This document shows, in pieces, positions 39,235-50,700 of a stretch of DNA of 64,000 bases. Every line of letters begins with the position of its first letter. Position 1 is the stretch's first letter. This DNA is from Okapia johnstoni. Its lineage: Eukaryota; Chordata; Mammalia; Artiodactyla; Giraffidae. Under the pieces are notes generated by a model that had not been told where the DNA came from, did not search any database, and worked only from the letters and a program-made list of their open reading frames with translations. The DNA lies in assembly GCA_024291935.2 (NCBI GenBank), contig CM044316.1, positions 3,402,501 through 3,466,500 on the forward strand. Reading direction: 5' to 3'. A program made the position numbers and the translations under genes.

Positions 39235-40240
39235 TGGCTAAGTCCTGTCTTAATAGCAAATGATCTGAGAATCCTGGCTTCTATACAGAGTGTCTCCCAC
39301 CACTATCCAAGTCCCAAAGAAGGACGGGGTGGTCATTCTGTCTTCAAGGAAACATGCTTCAAAGATGGCCTGCTTTGCAGGAACCTTGGTGGGGATAAGA
39401 ACACACATCAGAGTGCCTCCCATCCATGCCATCGGGCACACCACTGGTCCAAGTGAAGCTCTGTCCCAGAGCAAGAGAGACACATGATGCAAAATGGGCA
39501 AGAAGAACAGGTGACACAGCTGCCTGAAGACCACATAACCAATGGAAGCCAGGAAAGGCAGTCACCGTGCCACCTGCCCCACACAACCACTCAAGACCCA
39601 CAGGGCTGGTTGGTGAGAAGCAGAAATGGGGCTCCAAGTCTGCCGCTGCTGTGCCCGAGACCCAGGAGCCCTAGCTCTGTTTCCGCCCGAGGTAAAATAA
39701 GGAAATAGAGATGGTCTGCTCAGGTGCCCAGTGACTTTCAGCCCTTGTGAGCCACACCCCAACACTTCTGCAGGTTCTCTGACTACACTATGGTACCCTA
39801 GAAAACCCTGTCCCATCACTTCTGCCCCCAAGGACCAGCACAGGATCTGCCAGAGAATCGAGGGAGAGCTGGCAACTCAGAAAAATGCACACACAAACGT
39901 TTTCAGTGAAGCATGGGGGTGGCTAACTGTGCAGCTCCCACCTCACACAGCCCAGGGGAGCCAAGGGACCCCGTCCTAACTTTTCAGGTGGAGAAGGCCT
40001 GGCAAAGAGGCTTATTATTTTACTGAGTTAAATGGTCCTCCACCCAAGAGAAGAAAAACAAAGCTATTTTCACCTGTGTGTGGCCTAGATTACTTCTGAA
40101 GATCAATTTGTGAGAGAGTCTCCTCTATAGGAAAGTGTAGGAATGGAGTCTATTTATCTTAGAAAGGAAAAAAGAGAGAGAACCCCAAACAGCTTCTTTT
40201 GTCTGTCCCAGCCCCAGCCTCATCCAACAGTCCGGACTTG

Positions 40241-40281
40241 GGGTCGGGGGAGGGCAGCACAGGCTCATGACCTTTGGGCTG
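40241..40281 (+). repeat. Short direct repeat, copy 2
   Basis: Partner of 39194-39234. The shared core is CTCATGACCTTTGGG, preceded in both by a G-rich run and AGCAC. It may be part of an unrecognised dispersed repeat. Confidence 0.6.
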
Positions 40282-40982
40282 GTCTCACAACACCAACAGG
40301 CTCGACTTCCACCTCTGTGGGATTCTGTTTTTCCATGAGTACATTTATGGATGCCATAAAAGAAATGAACTATTTTAACTTCATTTATTAATTTTAAACA
40401 CCTATCCTGAGACATAATTTACATACTGCAAAATTCATTCACTATAAAAGTGTAATTCAATGATTTTTAAGTAAATTTAGGGTTGTGCAACCATCCCTAC
40501 AATCAAAGCTTAGAACACTTTCCTCACCCCAAAATGATGCTGTTATGGACGCCCATGCACTTGTCTTCGTGCAGATGTCCTTTCTCAGGTGCGTTCCTTG
40601 GATAGATTGCTGGGTCATGTGCTAACTTGGTCACATCTCTCTTTTTAAGAAACTCCCAAACTGCTCATGTCATTTTATATTCCCACCAGCAACGTACCTG
40701 GGTTACAGCCTCTCCATATCCCCACCGACACTTGTTATTGTCTTTTTTAATACAGCCACCCTTGAGACTTGTTTTATGGTCTAGCCTACGATCCACCCTG
40801 TGCCACATGCATATGAGATGTATTTCCTATTATTCTGTAGACATCCTTTAGCCAAACAGAATCAGTGCTCTTCAAGTCTTCCAGAATCTTGCCAATTTTC
40901 AGCTTAGTTACTCTACCAATTACTTAAAGTATGAAGTCTCTAACTACAATTTATGAATTATCTATTTCTATTAGCAATACTA

Positions 40983-42010
40983 ATTTTGGGAATACCAGAC
41001 GATCTGACCTGTCTCTTGAGAAACCTGTATGCAGGTCAGGAAGCAACAGTTAGAACTGGACATGGAACAACAGACTGGTTCCAAATAGGAAAAGGAGTAC
41101 CTCAAGGCTGTATATTGTCCCCCTGCTTATTTAACTTATATGCAGAGTACATCATGAGAAACGCTGGGCTGGAAGAAACACAAGCTGGAATCAAGATTGC
41201 CGGGAGAAATGTCAATAACCTCAGATATGCAGATGACACCAACCTTCTGGCAGAAAGTGAAGAAGAACTAAAGAGCCTCTTGATGAAAGTGAAAGAGGAG
41301 AGTGAAAAAGTTGGCTTAAAGCTCAACATTCAGAAAACTAAGATCATGGCATCTGGTCCCATCACTTCATGGGAAATAGATGGGGAAACAGTGGAAACAG
41401 TATCAGACTTTACTTTTCGGGCTCCAAAATCACTGCTGATGGTGACTGCAGCCATGAAACGAAAAGACGCTTCCTCCTTGGAAGGAAGGTTATGGCCAAC
41501 CTAGATAGCATATTTAAAAGCAGAGACATTACTTTGCCAACAAAAGTCTGTCTAGTCAAGGCTATGGTTTTTCCAGTGGTCATGTATGGATGTGAGAGTT
41601 GGGACGGTGAAGAAAGCTGAGTGCCGCAGAATTGATGCTTTTGAACTGTGGTGTTGGAGAAGACTCTTGAGAGTCCCTTGGACTGCAAGGAGATCCAGTC
41701 AATCCATCCTAAATGAGATCAATCCTGGGTGTTCACTGGAAGGGCTGATGTTGAAGCTGAAACTCCAATACTTTGGCCACCTCATACGAAGAGTTGACTC
41801 ATTGGAAAAGACCCTAATGCTGGGTAGGATTGGGGGCAGGAGGAGAAGGGGACGACAGAGGATGAGATGGTTGGATGGCATCACTGACTCAATGGACATG
41901 GGTTTGAGTAGACTCCGGGAGTTGGTGATGGACAGGGAGGCCTGGCATGCTGTGATTCATGGGGTCGCAAAGAGTCAGACACGACTGAGCGACTGAAATG
42001 AACTGAACTG
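40983..42010 (+). mobile_element. BovB (RTE) LINE, 5'-truncated, with exact 13-bp target duplication
   Basis: ATTAGCAATACTA is found at 40970-40982 and 42011-42023. The 1028-base insert encodes the distal part of the BovB reverse transcriptase. LSPCLFNLYAEYIMRNAGL and the catalytic LRYADDTNLLAESE are visible in the first frame. After a frame change near 41415 comes FLLGRKVMANLDSIFKSRD, and after another near 41600 comes [19 protein letters not shown] to SQTRLSD. The 3' end is the usual GACTGAGCGACTGAAATGAA. The endonuclease and the start of the RT are missing, so the copy is dead. Confidence 0.95.
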
Positions 42011-42127
42011 ATTAGCAATACTATCAGTTTATGCTTCAGCTATTTTGGGACTCTGTCGTTAAGTACATGTACATTTGTGACTGTTACAACTTCCTGCTGT
42101 GCCGTTAAAAAAAATGACCCTCTTTGG

Positions 42128-42280
42128 GACTTCCTTGGTGGTTCTCTGGTTGAGAGGGGTGTGGGTTCAATTTCTGGTTGGGAAGCCTCGTGGCCAAAAA
42201 CCAAAACATAAAACAGAAGCAATATCATAAAAACCCAACAAAGACTTAAAAATGGTCCACATTAAAAAAAAAAAAAAAGT
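42128..42280 (+). repeat. CHR-type SINE with 10-bp target duplication
   Basis: GACTTCCTTGGTGGTTCTCT, then GGTTGAGAGG and GGTTCAATTTCTGG (B-box-like), is followed by an A tail of about 15 bases. CCCTCTTTGG flanks it exactly at 42118-42127 and 42281-42290. It sits inside the reversed L1. Confidence 0.85.
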
Positions 42281-42324
42281 CCCTCTTTGGCTTTAGGAAT
42301 ATTTTTTGTCTTAAAGTAGATTGT

Positions 42325-42547
42325 GTGTGCACGCATGCACATGCGCTCAGTCAAATCCCAACTCTTTGTCACTCCATGGATTGTAGCCCTTTAGGCTCCT
42401 CTGCCCAAGGAATTTTCCAGGCAAGAATACTGGGTTGCCATTTCCTCCTCCAAGGGATCTTCCTGACCCAAGTATCAAACTGGCATCTGTTAAAAAATCT
42501 CCTGCATTGGCAGCTGGAGTCTTTACCACTGTGCCACCTGGGAAGCC
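42325..42547 (-). repeat. Bov-tA type SINE
   Basis: The reverse-orientation copy has GCGCTCAGTCAAATCCCAAC, then GGATTGTAGCCCTTTAGG and AGGCAAGAATACTGGGTTG, and ends CACTGTGCCACCTGGGAAGC. It interrupts the reversed L1. Confidence 0.88.
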
Positions 42548-44098
42548 AAAGTTAATTTTATCTGATATTAATACAGTCTAGTTTTCTTATGGTTACTTAT
42601 GGTGTTTCTTTCCTCATCCTTTTATCTAAGGATCTAAGGGGTGTCTCTTATAGACAATACATAATTAAGCTTGATCTTGCCTTTTTATCTGGTCTGACAA
42701 TCTGCCTTTTGATAGAAGTGTTTAAACCATTCACATTTAATATATTTTTGATCTGGGTGGATTTACACATTTATCGTTTTGCTATTTGTTTTCTACATGT
42801 CTTCCTTCTTTTTTGTTCTTTTGTTCCTCACTGACTGCTTTCTTTTGTGTCAAATATTTAATGTAGCACTCAATTCTTCTGTTGATTTTTTAAACAATAT
42901 TTTAGTTATTTTCTTAATAGTTGCTCTAGGCATTACAGTAAGCATTTTACTAAGATCACAATCTGCTTCAGATTAACACTAATCTGATCCTGGTAAAACG
43001 GAAAAACTTTATTCTGATACAGCTCCATTTCATTCCTTCCGTACTACTGTTGTCCCATATATTATATATCTGTACATGTTATAGATACAACATTGTTATA
43101 TACTTTTGACCAATTGCCAAAGAGCTATGGTAGTTTTTGTCAATTCTACCCAGTGTTATAGTTAGTGCTTTAGATGATGTTATGTCTTTTAACTAAAAAG
43201 AAATGAGGGGAAAAAAGTCTTTTACAGTAGCCCACGTTTACCTTTTCCAGAGCTCTTTATTTCTTCCTGTGAATGTAAGTTACCAACATGTCATTTCCTT
43301 TCAGCTTGAAGAACCAGCAGATCTGCCGGCAACAAATCATCTCAGTCTTTGTTTATCTCTGAAAATGTCTTTCTGCTTTCATTTCTGAGGGACAGTTTCG
43401 ATGCATTGAGAATTCTGGGTTGACAGTTTTTGTCTTTTAGTACTTTGAATGCCATTCAGTTCCCTTTTGGTTTCCATTTGAATGTCTCAGGTGCGAAGTC
43501 AGCTGTTAATTATATTACTGCTTCCCCTATATGTCATGAGTTGTTTTTCTCTTGCTACTTTCTATATTTTCTCTTTTTCTGTGGCTTGTAACAGTATGAC
43601 TATGATAGGCTAGGTACAGATCTCTTTGCATATATGCTACTTGAGATTAGTTGAGCTTTCTGAATAAGCTTCTCCTCAAATACATTTCTGGGGATTCTTC
43701 CTTCAAACAGTTTTTCTCTCTTGCCCCAAATATGCCTGCAAACGTGGGCTAACATAGCCGTTGTCCCTCCCCACTTGTTCATCTTCAAAACTGTCACTTC
43801 AGCCAACAAGGCTGTTGCCCACTATTCTAAACTGAGTGAGTCCCTCTCACCTGTTACAGCCTGCACTGGCTAGGCAGAACCTCCTTATGAACAGAGCTGG
43901 GCAGAGGGCATGAGAGCAGCACCAGGTTAAGTGACACAGATTGTCACCACTTTAACCCAAAATCTCAGCAGTTTCTTAAGCATAAACCCTTCTCAGATTG
44001 TTGCATGCTTCTGGTCCATTTCCAGGATGCTGAAATGGTTGATTCAGGGAGTGGGGGAGGGCTGGGCTGTCAATTCTGTCCTGCTTTATAGCTGTTTT

Positions 44099-44120
44099 GG
44101 GGGGGGGGGGGGGGGGGGGG
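44099..44120 (+). repeat. Poly(G) tract of 22
   Basis: An uninterrupted run of 22 G after GCTGTTTT. Such a long G run is rare in mammals, can form a quadruplex, and is prone to length error in assemblies. Confidence 0.95.
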
Positions 44121-44482
44121 ATTTAACAATCTCTCTTTACTCAATCACGCCAGAAGTCGCCTTCCAGTCTTGATTCATTTTGAAAATAAAACATACACAC
44201 TGAAAGACTATGTCAGAAATAAATGCCTGAGATGGAAAGAGGAACTATAGAGAAAGAGAAAACTCATCCTGCTACCTCTTTATCAATCTCCACATGCTCT
44301 AAATCCTCCAAAGTAGTTTTTAAGTTGTATCTTGATTTAAACTCACCAACCACTTCCTTAAAGAAAAAGGAAATTCTCTCTGCTAGAAGCCACCAGAAAC
44401 TCCCTCTGGTCTTCAATATGCCTAAACTGGATCGTAAGAATAGGACAGCATGAAAGAAAGAAGCAGTTTTTAAAAAGAGCCA

Positions 44483-44747
44483 GACCAAGGGGAAAGGGGT
44501 GTACTGGATGAATTGAGAGACTGGGATTGACACATATACACTATTGATATGCTATATAGAATAAACAACTGATTGGAACATACTATATAGCACAGGGAAC
44601 TCTACTTAATGCACTGTGGTGTCCTAAATAGGACGGAAATCCAAAAGGAAAGGGATATATGTTTATGTACGGTTGATTCATTTCGCTAAGCAGGAGAAAC
44701 TAACAAAACACTGTAAAGCAATTATACTGCAATAAAAATTAATAAAA
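44483..44747 (+). repeat. 5'-truncated ruminant L1 3' end with 12-bp target duplication
   Basis: The body reads AGAGACTGGGATTGACACAT, ATAGCACAGGGAACTCTACT and ACACTGTAAAGCAATTATAC, then an A-rich tail. It is related to 20128-20373. TAAAAAGAGCCA flanks it at 44471-44482 and 44748-44759. Confidence 0.85.
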
Positions 44748-44759
44748 TAAAAAGAGCCA

Positions 44760-45295
44760 AATAGAAATTCTAGAAAAATACTACATGGCACTGAAAAAAA
44801 GATTATTCCAACATGCAACAAGACAAGTAAATCTGGGACTTCCCTGGTGGTCCCCTGGTTAAGAATCTGCCTTCCAGTGCAGGGGACATGGGTCCAATCC
44901 CTGGTCGGGGAACGAAGATCCCACATGCCGCAGGGCAACTAAGCCCACACACCACAATGAAAGATCCCATACGCGCAGCTAAGACTCAAAAAATAAATAA
45001 AATATTAAAAACGACAACATAAGTAAATTTCACAAACATTATGCTGAATGAAAGTAAGCAAAGACTACCGACTACATAATCCCAATTATTTCAAGTGGAA
45101 AAACAGGAAAAACTAATCCCTGCTGTTCAAAGTCAAAAGAGTGGTTACTCAGACAGTAGTGACAACAAGTGAGTATGAGGGGGCTAAATAACATTGTATT
45201 TCTTGATTCGAGCTACAAGAAAGAGATCAGTTTGTGAAGTATACCAAGTGGTACATGTCTACTTTTTATCATGTATGCTATATCTCAATCAAATG
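44760..45295 (+). repeat. L1M 3' end, split by a SINE
   Basis: Before the SINE: TTCTAGAAAAATACTACATG. After it: ACATTATGCTGAATGAAAGT, ACTACATAATCCCAATTATT and GTATGCTATATCTCAATCAA. These are typical of old L1 3' ends. It is diverged and its limits are approximate. Confidence 0.55.
44833..45020 (+). repeat. CHR-type SINE with 8-bp target duplication
   Basis: It starts CTGGGACTTCCCTGGTGGTC, has the B-box-like GGTCCAATCCCTGG, and ends in AATAAATAAAATATTAAAA. AAGTAAAT occurs at 44825-44832 and 45021-45028. Confidence 0.88.
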
Positions 45296-45629
45296 AAATT
45301 ATCTGTATGGAGGTTTCCAAGGGATGAGCCAGATGCTCTCAGTGAGGATCCAAAGATTGCCAGCTTCTAACACAGAAACCATGGCCACCCACCCCAAAGA
45401 AGATTAGTTCTAGAATGGTTCTGGGCTAGACTTGATCCTGTTGTTCTGTCAAAATTCTCCAACAAACGAGACAGAACATTCTGTGTGGGCACTCAAGGAG
45501 ACACTAAGCTCTATATGTGACATCTTATTTTAAGTAAAGTTTAAAACTGAAGAGTACTTGTCATCAGCACTTCTCATGCCACACAGCATGGTCAATTTTT
45601 GCGTACACATCTGTCACCTAGAGATGCGA

Positions 45630-45740
45630 AGGAGACATTATCACCCATTTTATAAACCAAGAAGCACAGACTAAGATCATCCACCCAAGGTCAGCCAGGG
45701 TGTGTGATCTGACCCCTACTCTGCCAAAGCCAGACTCTCC
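45630..45740 (+). repeat. MIR fragment
   Basis: ATTATCACCCATTTTATAAA, then AAGAAGCACAGACTAAG, CCACCCAAGGTCAGCCAGGG and TGATCTGACCCC, is a diverged MIR core. Confidence 0.6.
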
Positions 45741-45956
45741 ACAATCTCACACCGCTTCATGTCTAGAGACACTAGGGTGTCTCTAGTCCCACAGGAGGAC
45801 CCCTGCTCTGTGTGCCTGGGTTAGTCTGTCGCTTGCTCTCCACATTCTTTTATGCTCCTTCACTTAACCTCACGATTCCCTCACAATTCACTGGCCTGCC
45901 CTACAGGGGAGCATGGTGATTACAGGGAAAAAATGCAGACCAGACACCTAGAAACA

Positions 45957-46199
45957 GGGCTTCCCTAGCAGCTCAGTGGTAAAGAATTCGCCTACAATGC
46001 AGGAGACTGTCTGCAATGCAGGAGATGCAGGTTTGATCCCTGAGACAGGAAGAATCCCTGGAGAAGGAAACGGCAATCACTTCACTATTCTTGCCTGGGA
46101 AATGCCTTGGACAGAGGAGCCTGGTGGCTTACAGTCCATGGAGTTGCAATAGTCGGTCACAACTTAGGGACTCAACCACTACCAGCACCACCACTGCCG
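45957..46199 (+). repeat. Bov-tA type SINE, sense orientation
   Basis: It starts GGGCTTCCCTAGCAGCTCAG (tRNA-derived A box), then GCAGGTTTGATCCCTGAGAC (B box), TTCTTGCCTGGGAAATGCC and ACAGTCCATGGAGTTGCAAT. CCTAGAAACA (45947-45956) and CCTAGGAACA (46200-46209) flank it as a near-exact duplication. A short internal doubling of GCAATGCAGGAGA is visible. Confidence 0.88.
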
Positions 46200-46209
46200 C
46201 CTAGGAACA

Positions 46210-47439
46210 TACGAGGGACCCAGCAAATCTCCACAAACGTGGGCTATTCCTTCTCCTCACCCACAGGTGACACTGTTGAAGGGAAAGCAGACCCAAACTT
46301 ACAATTTAATTTCCAGAACTTTAAAAGAGGCCTCTGGTTTTAAAACAGGGAGGGCAGAAAGCAGAGTCAGATAGAAAAGGCCTTTCTGGGTAGCAAGAAC
46401 ACAATGCACACCACCCCAACTAACGTGCTTCCCCAGCAGGAGGGGGTTAAGTTCCCCATTTATCTCGAGGAGGTAAGAATTTTTAAAGCTAAGAAATACT
46501 GAGTCAGACAATCTCTGAAGTCCACAGAACACCAACCGTCTGGGCCCCCAGTGAATTTAACACAAAGCCTGCAGGCTGGGGTCCCTCTGTGGGATTAGTC
46601 AGCATAAGGGGAAGAGCGCCCAGGTTCTCCAGAGCTGCCCCTCCCCCCACCCCAGGCAAACAGATCCGGAAGGGAGTGTGCAGAGGCGGCAGCCCAGGAA
46701 GACAAGAGATGAACCACAGGAGGCTGCGGCCACACCCACATGCCCACCAGCTGCTGGCTCACGGGACATAAGGGGTGAACATTCTGCAGAGAACAGTGCC
46801 CACCTGAGCTCTGAAGGGAGGAGTGGCCACAGGACCCAGGCGGGGTGGGGGGTGGGGTGCTGCAATTCTTTTTATAGGGAGAAAAGAAATGGGGTGGTAC
46901 CCTGAGTCTTATCTCCTTCAGGTTGAGGATTGGGAAAGTGACTCTTGAAGCCATCAGTACTGATTAAGGGGAAAGCAATGAAGCACACGGTACTGCATCT
47001 CCCCGGCCCAGGAGGAGTGGTGGCGCCTGCGGGAGGCTGAGCTCCAGACTGCCCACAGCCCAGCGACCCGGGCAAGGGCAGCGGCATCTCTGGCCCCTGG
47101 TGCCTTAGATGTGAAAAGCAGGAAGGCAGGACCAAAGTTTCCCTATAAACCAGAAGCGCAGAGTTGGATACGGGTACACGTTTCATGAAGACCTGCTGCC
47201 AAGCAGGGGAGCTGACAGAGGCCGCCATCCCCCCATCCTGTGAGAGCCACCCCACGCTACAGACACCTGGGCCTCAGGAGGAAGGTCCCTTGGCCAGGAC
47301 AGTGGGGAGGTGCCGGAGCTGGAGCCCACAGCCATCTCCACGATCACCCACCAAAAGCTGCCTCCTGCAGGCCCGACGGGCAGCTGCACCTCCACCTGCT
47401 CACCACCTGCTCACCCCCTGCCCGGCCCTTCCTGCTCAC
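46210..47439 (-). other. GATAD2A: Intron stretch next to first coding exon, nothing recognised
   Basis: Unique sequence without repeats. GC content rises toward the exon at 47440. Confidence 0.7.
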
Positions 47440-47702
47440 CTGTGCATGGTTCGCATGTCCACAGGCCCGTCGCCCACCTGCCCTTCGCCTCTGCCCATGG
47501 CCGTCGCCTCTGTCCCCCTCAGCAGCCCTGGGGCTGGGCCTGCTCCCGACTCAGGCATCCCTCGCACGTCTCCGTCAGCATTTACATCTGAAGCCAACAC
47601 TCCTCTCTCCATTTTTATCTTCTTGCTCTCCACATCGTCCTCCTCTGGGTCCCGTTCAAGCGCTCGTTTCTGACTCCGTGTTCGGCATGCTTCTTCAGTC
47701 AT
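47440..47702 (-). CDS. GATAD2A: GATAD2A coding exon 1 (start codon)
   Basis: The start codon is CAT at 47700-47702. The exon encodes residues 1-87 plus two bases: [20 protein letters not shown], then [20 protein letters not shown], ending VDMRTMH. This is the p66-alpha N-terminus. IKME around Lys30 is a SUMO consensus, and the human protein is reported to be SUMO-modified at this position. The region before the start carries two possible acceptors, giving exon starts at 47708 or 47703. Both leave the same start codon, so this is the second exon of the gene with a few bases of 5'UTR. The donor is CACAG followed by GTGAGC. Confidence 0.96.
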
Positions 47703-50700
47703 TCTGAACTTCAGGGGAAGGAGAAAACATGACATTTAAACTTGGCACAACGAACTAGCTATCTTCTTAGAAACTTTTCACAGTGTCAGCTTGGAGTGTT
47801 TGCATCACCATGTGACAATGGCAGAAGTGGGTACAACAAATGAAGGGCCCACAAAGCGTGCCCAGAACATTTCTTCACGGCCTTGAGCAGGAGCAACAGA
47901 GCGTCTGGGAAGCGAAGCTATGCATCGCCCTGTCCGGGACCAGAAATCTACAGGGACCTGGACAAGAACAATAGAAGGTGGCTGCTTGTCAGAAAGAAGC
48001 GGGTAATCTCTGCATTCCAGACTCAAGAGCAAATAGAGGAAACTGTTCTAGATCTGGCCACCTCTGGTGGGATCTAGAGCACTGGATTTGAGCTATCTGG
48101 AACCCAAGAAGGGACCATGTTGTCCGAGGAGCAGGGACACAGCCCAAGTCCAGCCCTGCCCTGCGCTGATGAGGGCTGACCCTTCTCCCCTTCAGCCAGG
48201 GTCAGCTTCCTCACTCCTTGCTCACCTCAGCGGCGGGGGGGGGGGAAGATCACATTTAACCCTTTGACTGCCGACAAAGTGAACTCTGAATGGGGTGGGC
48301 ATGGCCCATTACCCTGCCAGCACCCTGTACCTGCAGCATACACATATCTTGATTGAAAGAAGAAAAGAAGAAGGGGGAAAAAAAACCCGCTGAGTCAGGT
48401 TTTGATCCCATGACATCACTGGGCTCCACATGACCCTTCCCAGGATTCAGTCTGAGAGACAAAGCACTTTCCAGAAAACCAGTCTGAACCGGTTCCAGAC
48501 AACAAGCTGAAGTGTTGTTAACCCTCACAGAGACAGTGAAGGAAGACCGCAGTGATATCTGTTTGCAGGGAGACTGCTGGCATTCCACAACCCAGTGTGG
48601 GTCACAGGTACTTGCTCTTAAAAGGGACGCTCAGAGACCAGCCTTGATGTCCCAATGGGGCAGGACACTGGAAACCAGAGTTCCAACGGTCAGGATCTAA
48701 GAAGCCGCACAAGAGTTCATCACAGGACAAAAAAGAATCTAGCTGCCAGGCACCTGACCTCCCAAAGTACCAGTTCTCCACAGGACAGTCAATGCCCACA
48801 CCTACCAACACGGTAGCTCCTCGGGGAACCCGAACCACCCCCTGCAGTGTACCTACACTGAAGACCTCCTGGCTGTGTCCATGCAGGCAGGGCACCCAGC
48901 ACCTGGGTTTCTCCCCAGCAAAACCCCTGGGAGGCCTGTCCTGGGTAGGGCCAGGCAGAATCACTCCAGAGCCCAACTTCTGGACTCTGGGGAGTGGTAC
49001 AGGGCAGCGAAGGGGCCACATCGCTGTATGTCGAAGACACTCCTGAGGCAACTCATCTGCCACCTCTTTAAAGGAGCCGACTTCACAAATGAGCAACAGT
49101 GCAAGGCACGGCCTTGGCCTCAAAGCGAAAGGAAGGGGAGTGACAGCTGCCCCATGCTCCTGGCACAGGAGGCAGCACGTCCGTCTGACACGTGTTAGGC
49201 CAGCGTGGCCGAGCCCGGGCACTCAGACATCTGCTCCCACAGGCAGTCCAAAAGGGTGGAATCAAGCAGGTTTCCCAATGGCCATGTCAGCCCCCAGGGT
49301 GATCCCCATTCCAGGCAGAGCTTGAGAACTCTGAAGGTCAAGGGCACAGGCTATCTATCAACTTGGCCTCCATCTGCCCCCAAACCCTCCTGGCACCCCA
49401 GTCTGCACCTGCCATCCCACCTCAGCCCCCTAGATCCCACAAACTCTGTCAGACTGCTGAGTATGTCCTGTTTCCCTGTGAGCTGCAGACAAGTCAATGC
49501 CCTGAATGGAAGTCACCCTCCCGTCCTCTCCCTCGTTGTGGGAGGGACCGGTCACTTTCCTTTGGGGCACTGCCTGAACAACAGGAGCTGCTCCAACATT
49601 TGGGGAACTGGTTGAGAGCAGTGATTTCGGTGGTCACTTTGAAGAGTGGGTACCTGTGATTCCAGGACCAGAGAGGAGCCTACTGGGCGTAAAAGATGTG
49701 GGGAGCCCAGGATCTCAGGCAAGGAGGTCCCCTACTGTTGTCAGAGAAAATTCTGTCCCTTCAGGAGAAGCTCTCGGTCTGGGCAGCCCAGAGAGCCCCA
49801 CCCCCAGGACAACCTCCAGAGTGGTAAGCCCCAGGCTCCAATCCATGGAGCTCATCTGAAACCCAGTTTCAGTATGAAGTCCTTCCTCCCAACTGCCACT
49901 ATGAAGAACAAGGTCGGGGTGGGGGAAGGTTGCAGAGTGAGGACAAGGAGGTCGCTATGCATGAGGTCATCAGACCAGCGAGGCAGTGCCTCAGTGACCT
50001 CATTTCACCATCACTGGTGTGGGACAAGTGGTCCCAAGGGGCCAGAGTGGAGTTTCACACCCATGGGGCTGCTCCCTCCAGACTCAGATCTGGTCAGGGT
50101 CCCCAGCTGAGGACCCGGGAGACCCGTATGCTTGTGCTCAGCGTGCAGCGTCAGGGCAGCTCACTCGGAAGCCGAGGGGCTGGAACTCTGCCAACCGCAG
50201 ACACTCCCGGGCCTCTGGCAGGCTGCTGGGGTTGGGGGGCCCGGCTGCTGCACCCCTCCCCCACGACACGAAGGCCGTGCACAGCTGGAGGAGGCGGGGA
50301 CAGCAGGGGGTGGAGAGGGGATGGAGTCTCAGGCTCTGACCTCCCCCTCCTCGGGTGGAGCCTCCTCCTCCACTGGGAAGGCGCTTGCCTTAGTGCCCAC
50401 ATGGGGCCTGCCACCAGCCAATCTCGATCCCGCCAGGCAACTGCTCCTGGGGAGGGCAGGTGCGAGTAAGGAGGGGCCCCACCCTCCTCTCAGCAGGAAG
50501 GACCTGTGACCCAATCCAGCACATCAGGGCTGGCAGCCACCGCCCTGCAGGCACAGCAAGACAAAAAAAAAAGTTGTGAGGAAGAAACCAGCCCTGAGGA
50601 ATGAAGGGTGACCTAGGAATGAAGCAGGACGGACAACTTCTGCAACATACAGTGAGGAGGAGCACTAGGATACTTTCTGAAGAGCAGCTGAAGAGGATAT

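Larger units (their letters stand above)
40395..43690 (-). repeat. Old L1 in reverse orientation, split by three younger insertions
   Basis: Along the plus strand the order is 3'UTR (GAGACATAATTTACATACTG), ORF2 end (GGATAGATTGCTGGGTCATG; GACACTTGTTATTGTC), middle ORF2 (GTAGACATCCTTTAGCC; CTATTTTGGGACTCTGTCGT) and further upstream ORF2 (TCTGATATTAATACAGTC; CTGGGTTGACAGTTTTTGTC). This is the colinear order of one reversed, internally deleted L1. BovB (40983-42010), a CHR SINE (42128-42280) and a Bov-tA SINE (42325-42547) are inserted in it. The edges are approximate. Confidence 0.75.
25171..47439 (-). other. GATAD2A: GATAD2A intron between coding exons 1 and 2 (22.3 kb)
   Basis: The left part, 25171 to about 33900, shows almost no recognisable transposon. 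An hAT fossil and L1 pieces follow at 33990-35160. Another plain stretch with one Bov-tA copy runs to about 40390. A dense nest of insertions occupies 40395-46209. I find no coding exon supported by both splice sites and homology. Confidence 0.8.

Noticed and set aside
40953..41504. Reverse transcriptase frame as a possible new defence RT or retron
   Set aside because: Target duplications, BovB tail sequence and frame breaks show it is an ordinary dead BovB LINE copy.
47164..47673. 169-codon plus-strand frame over GATAD2A coding exon 1
   Set aside because: It is a shadow of the real exon: proline-rich low-complexity translation with no family match.
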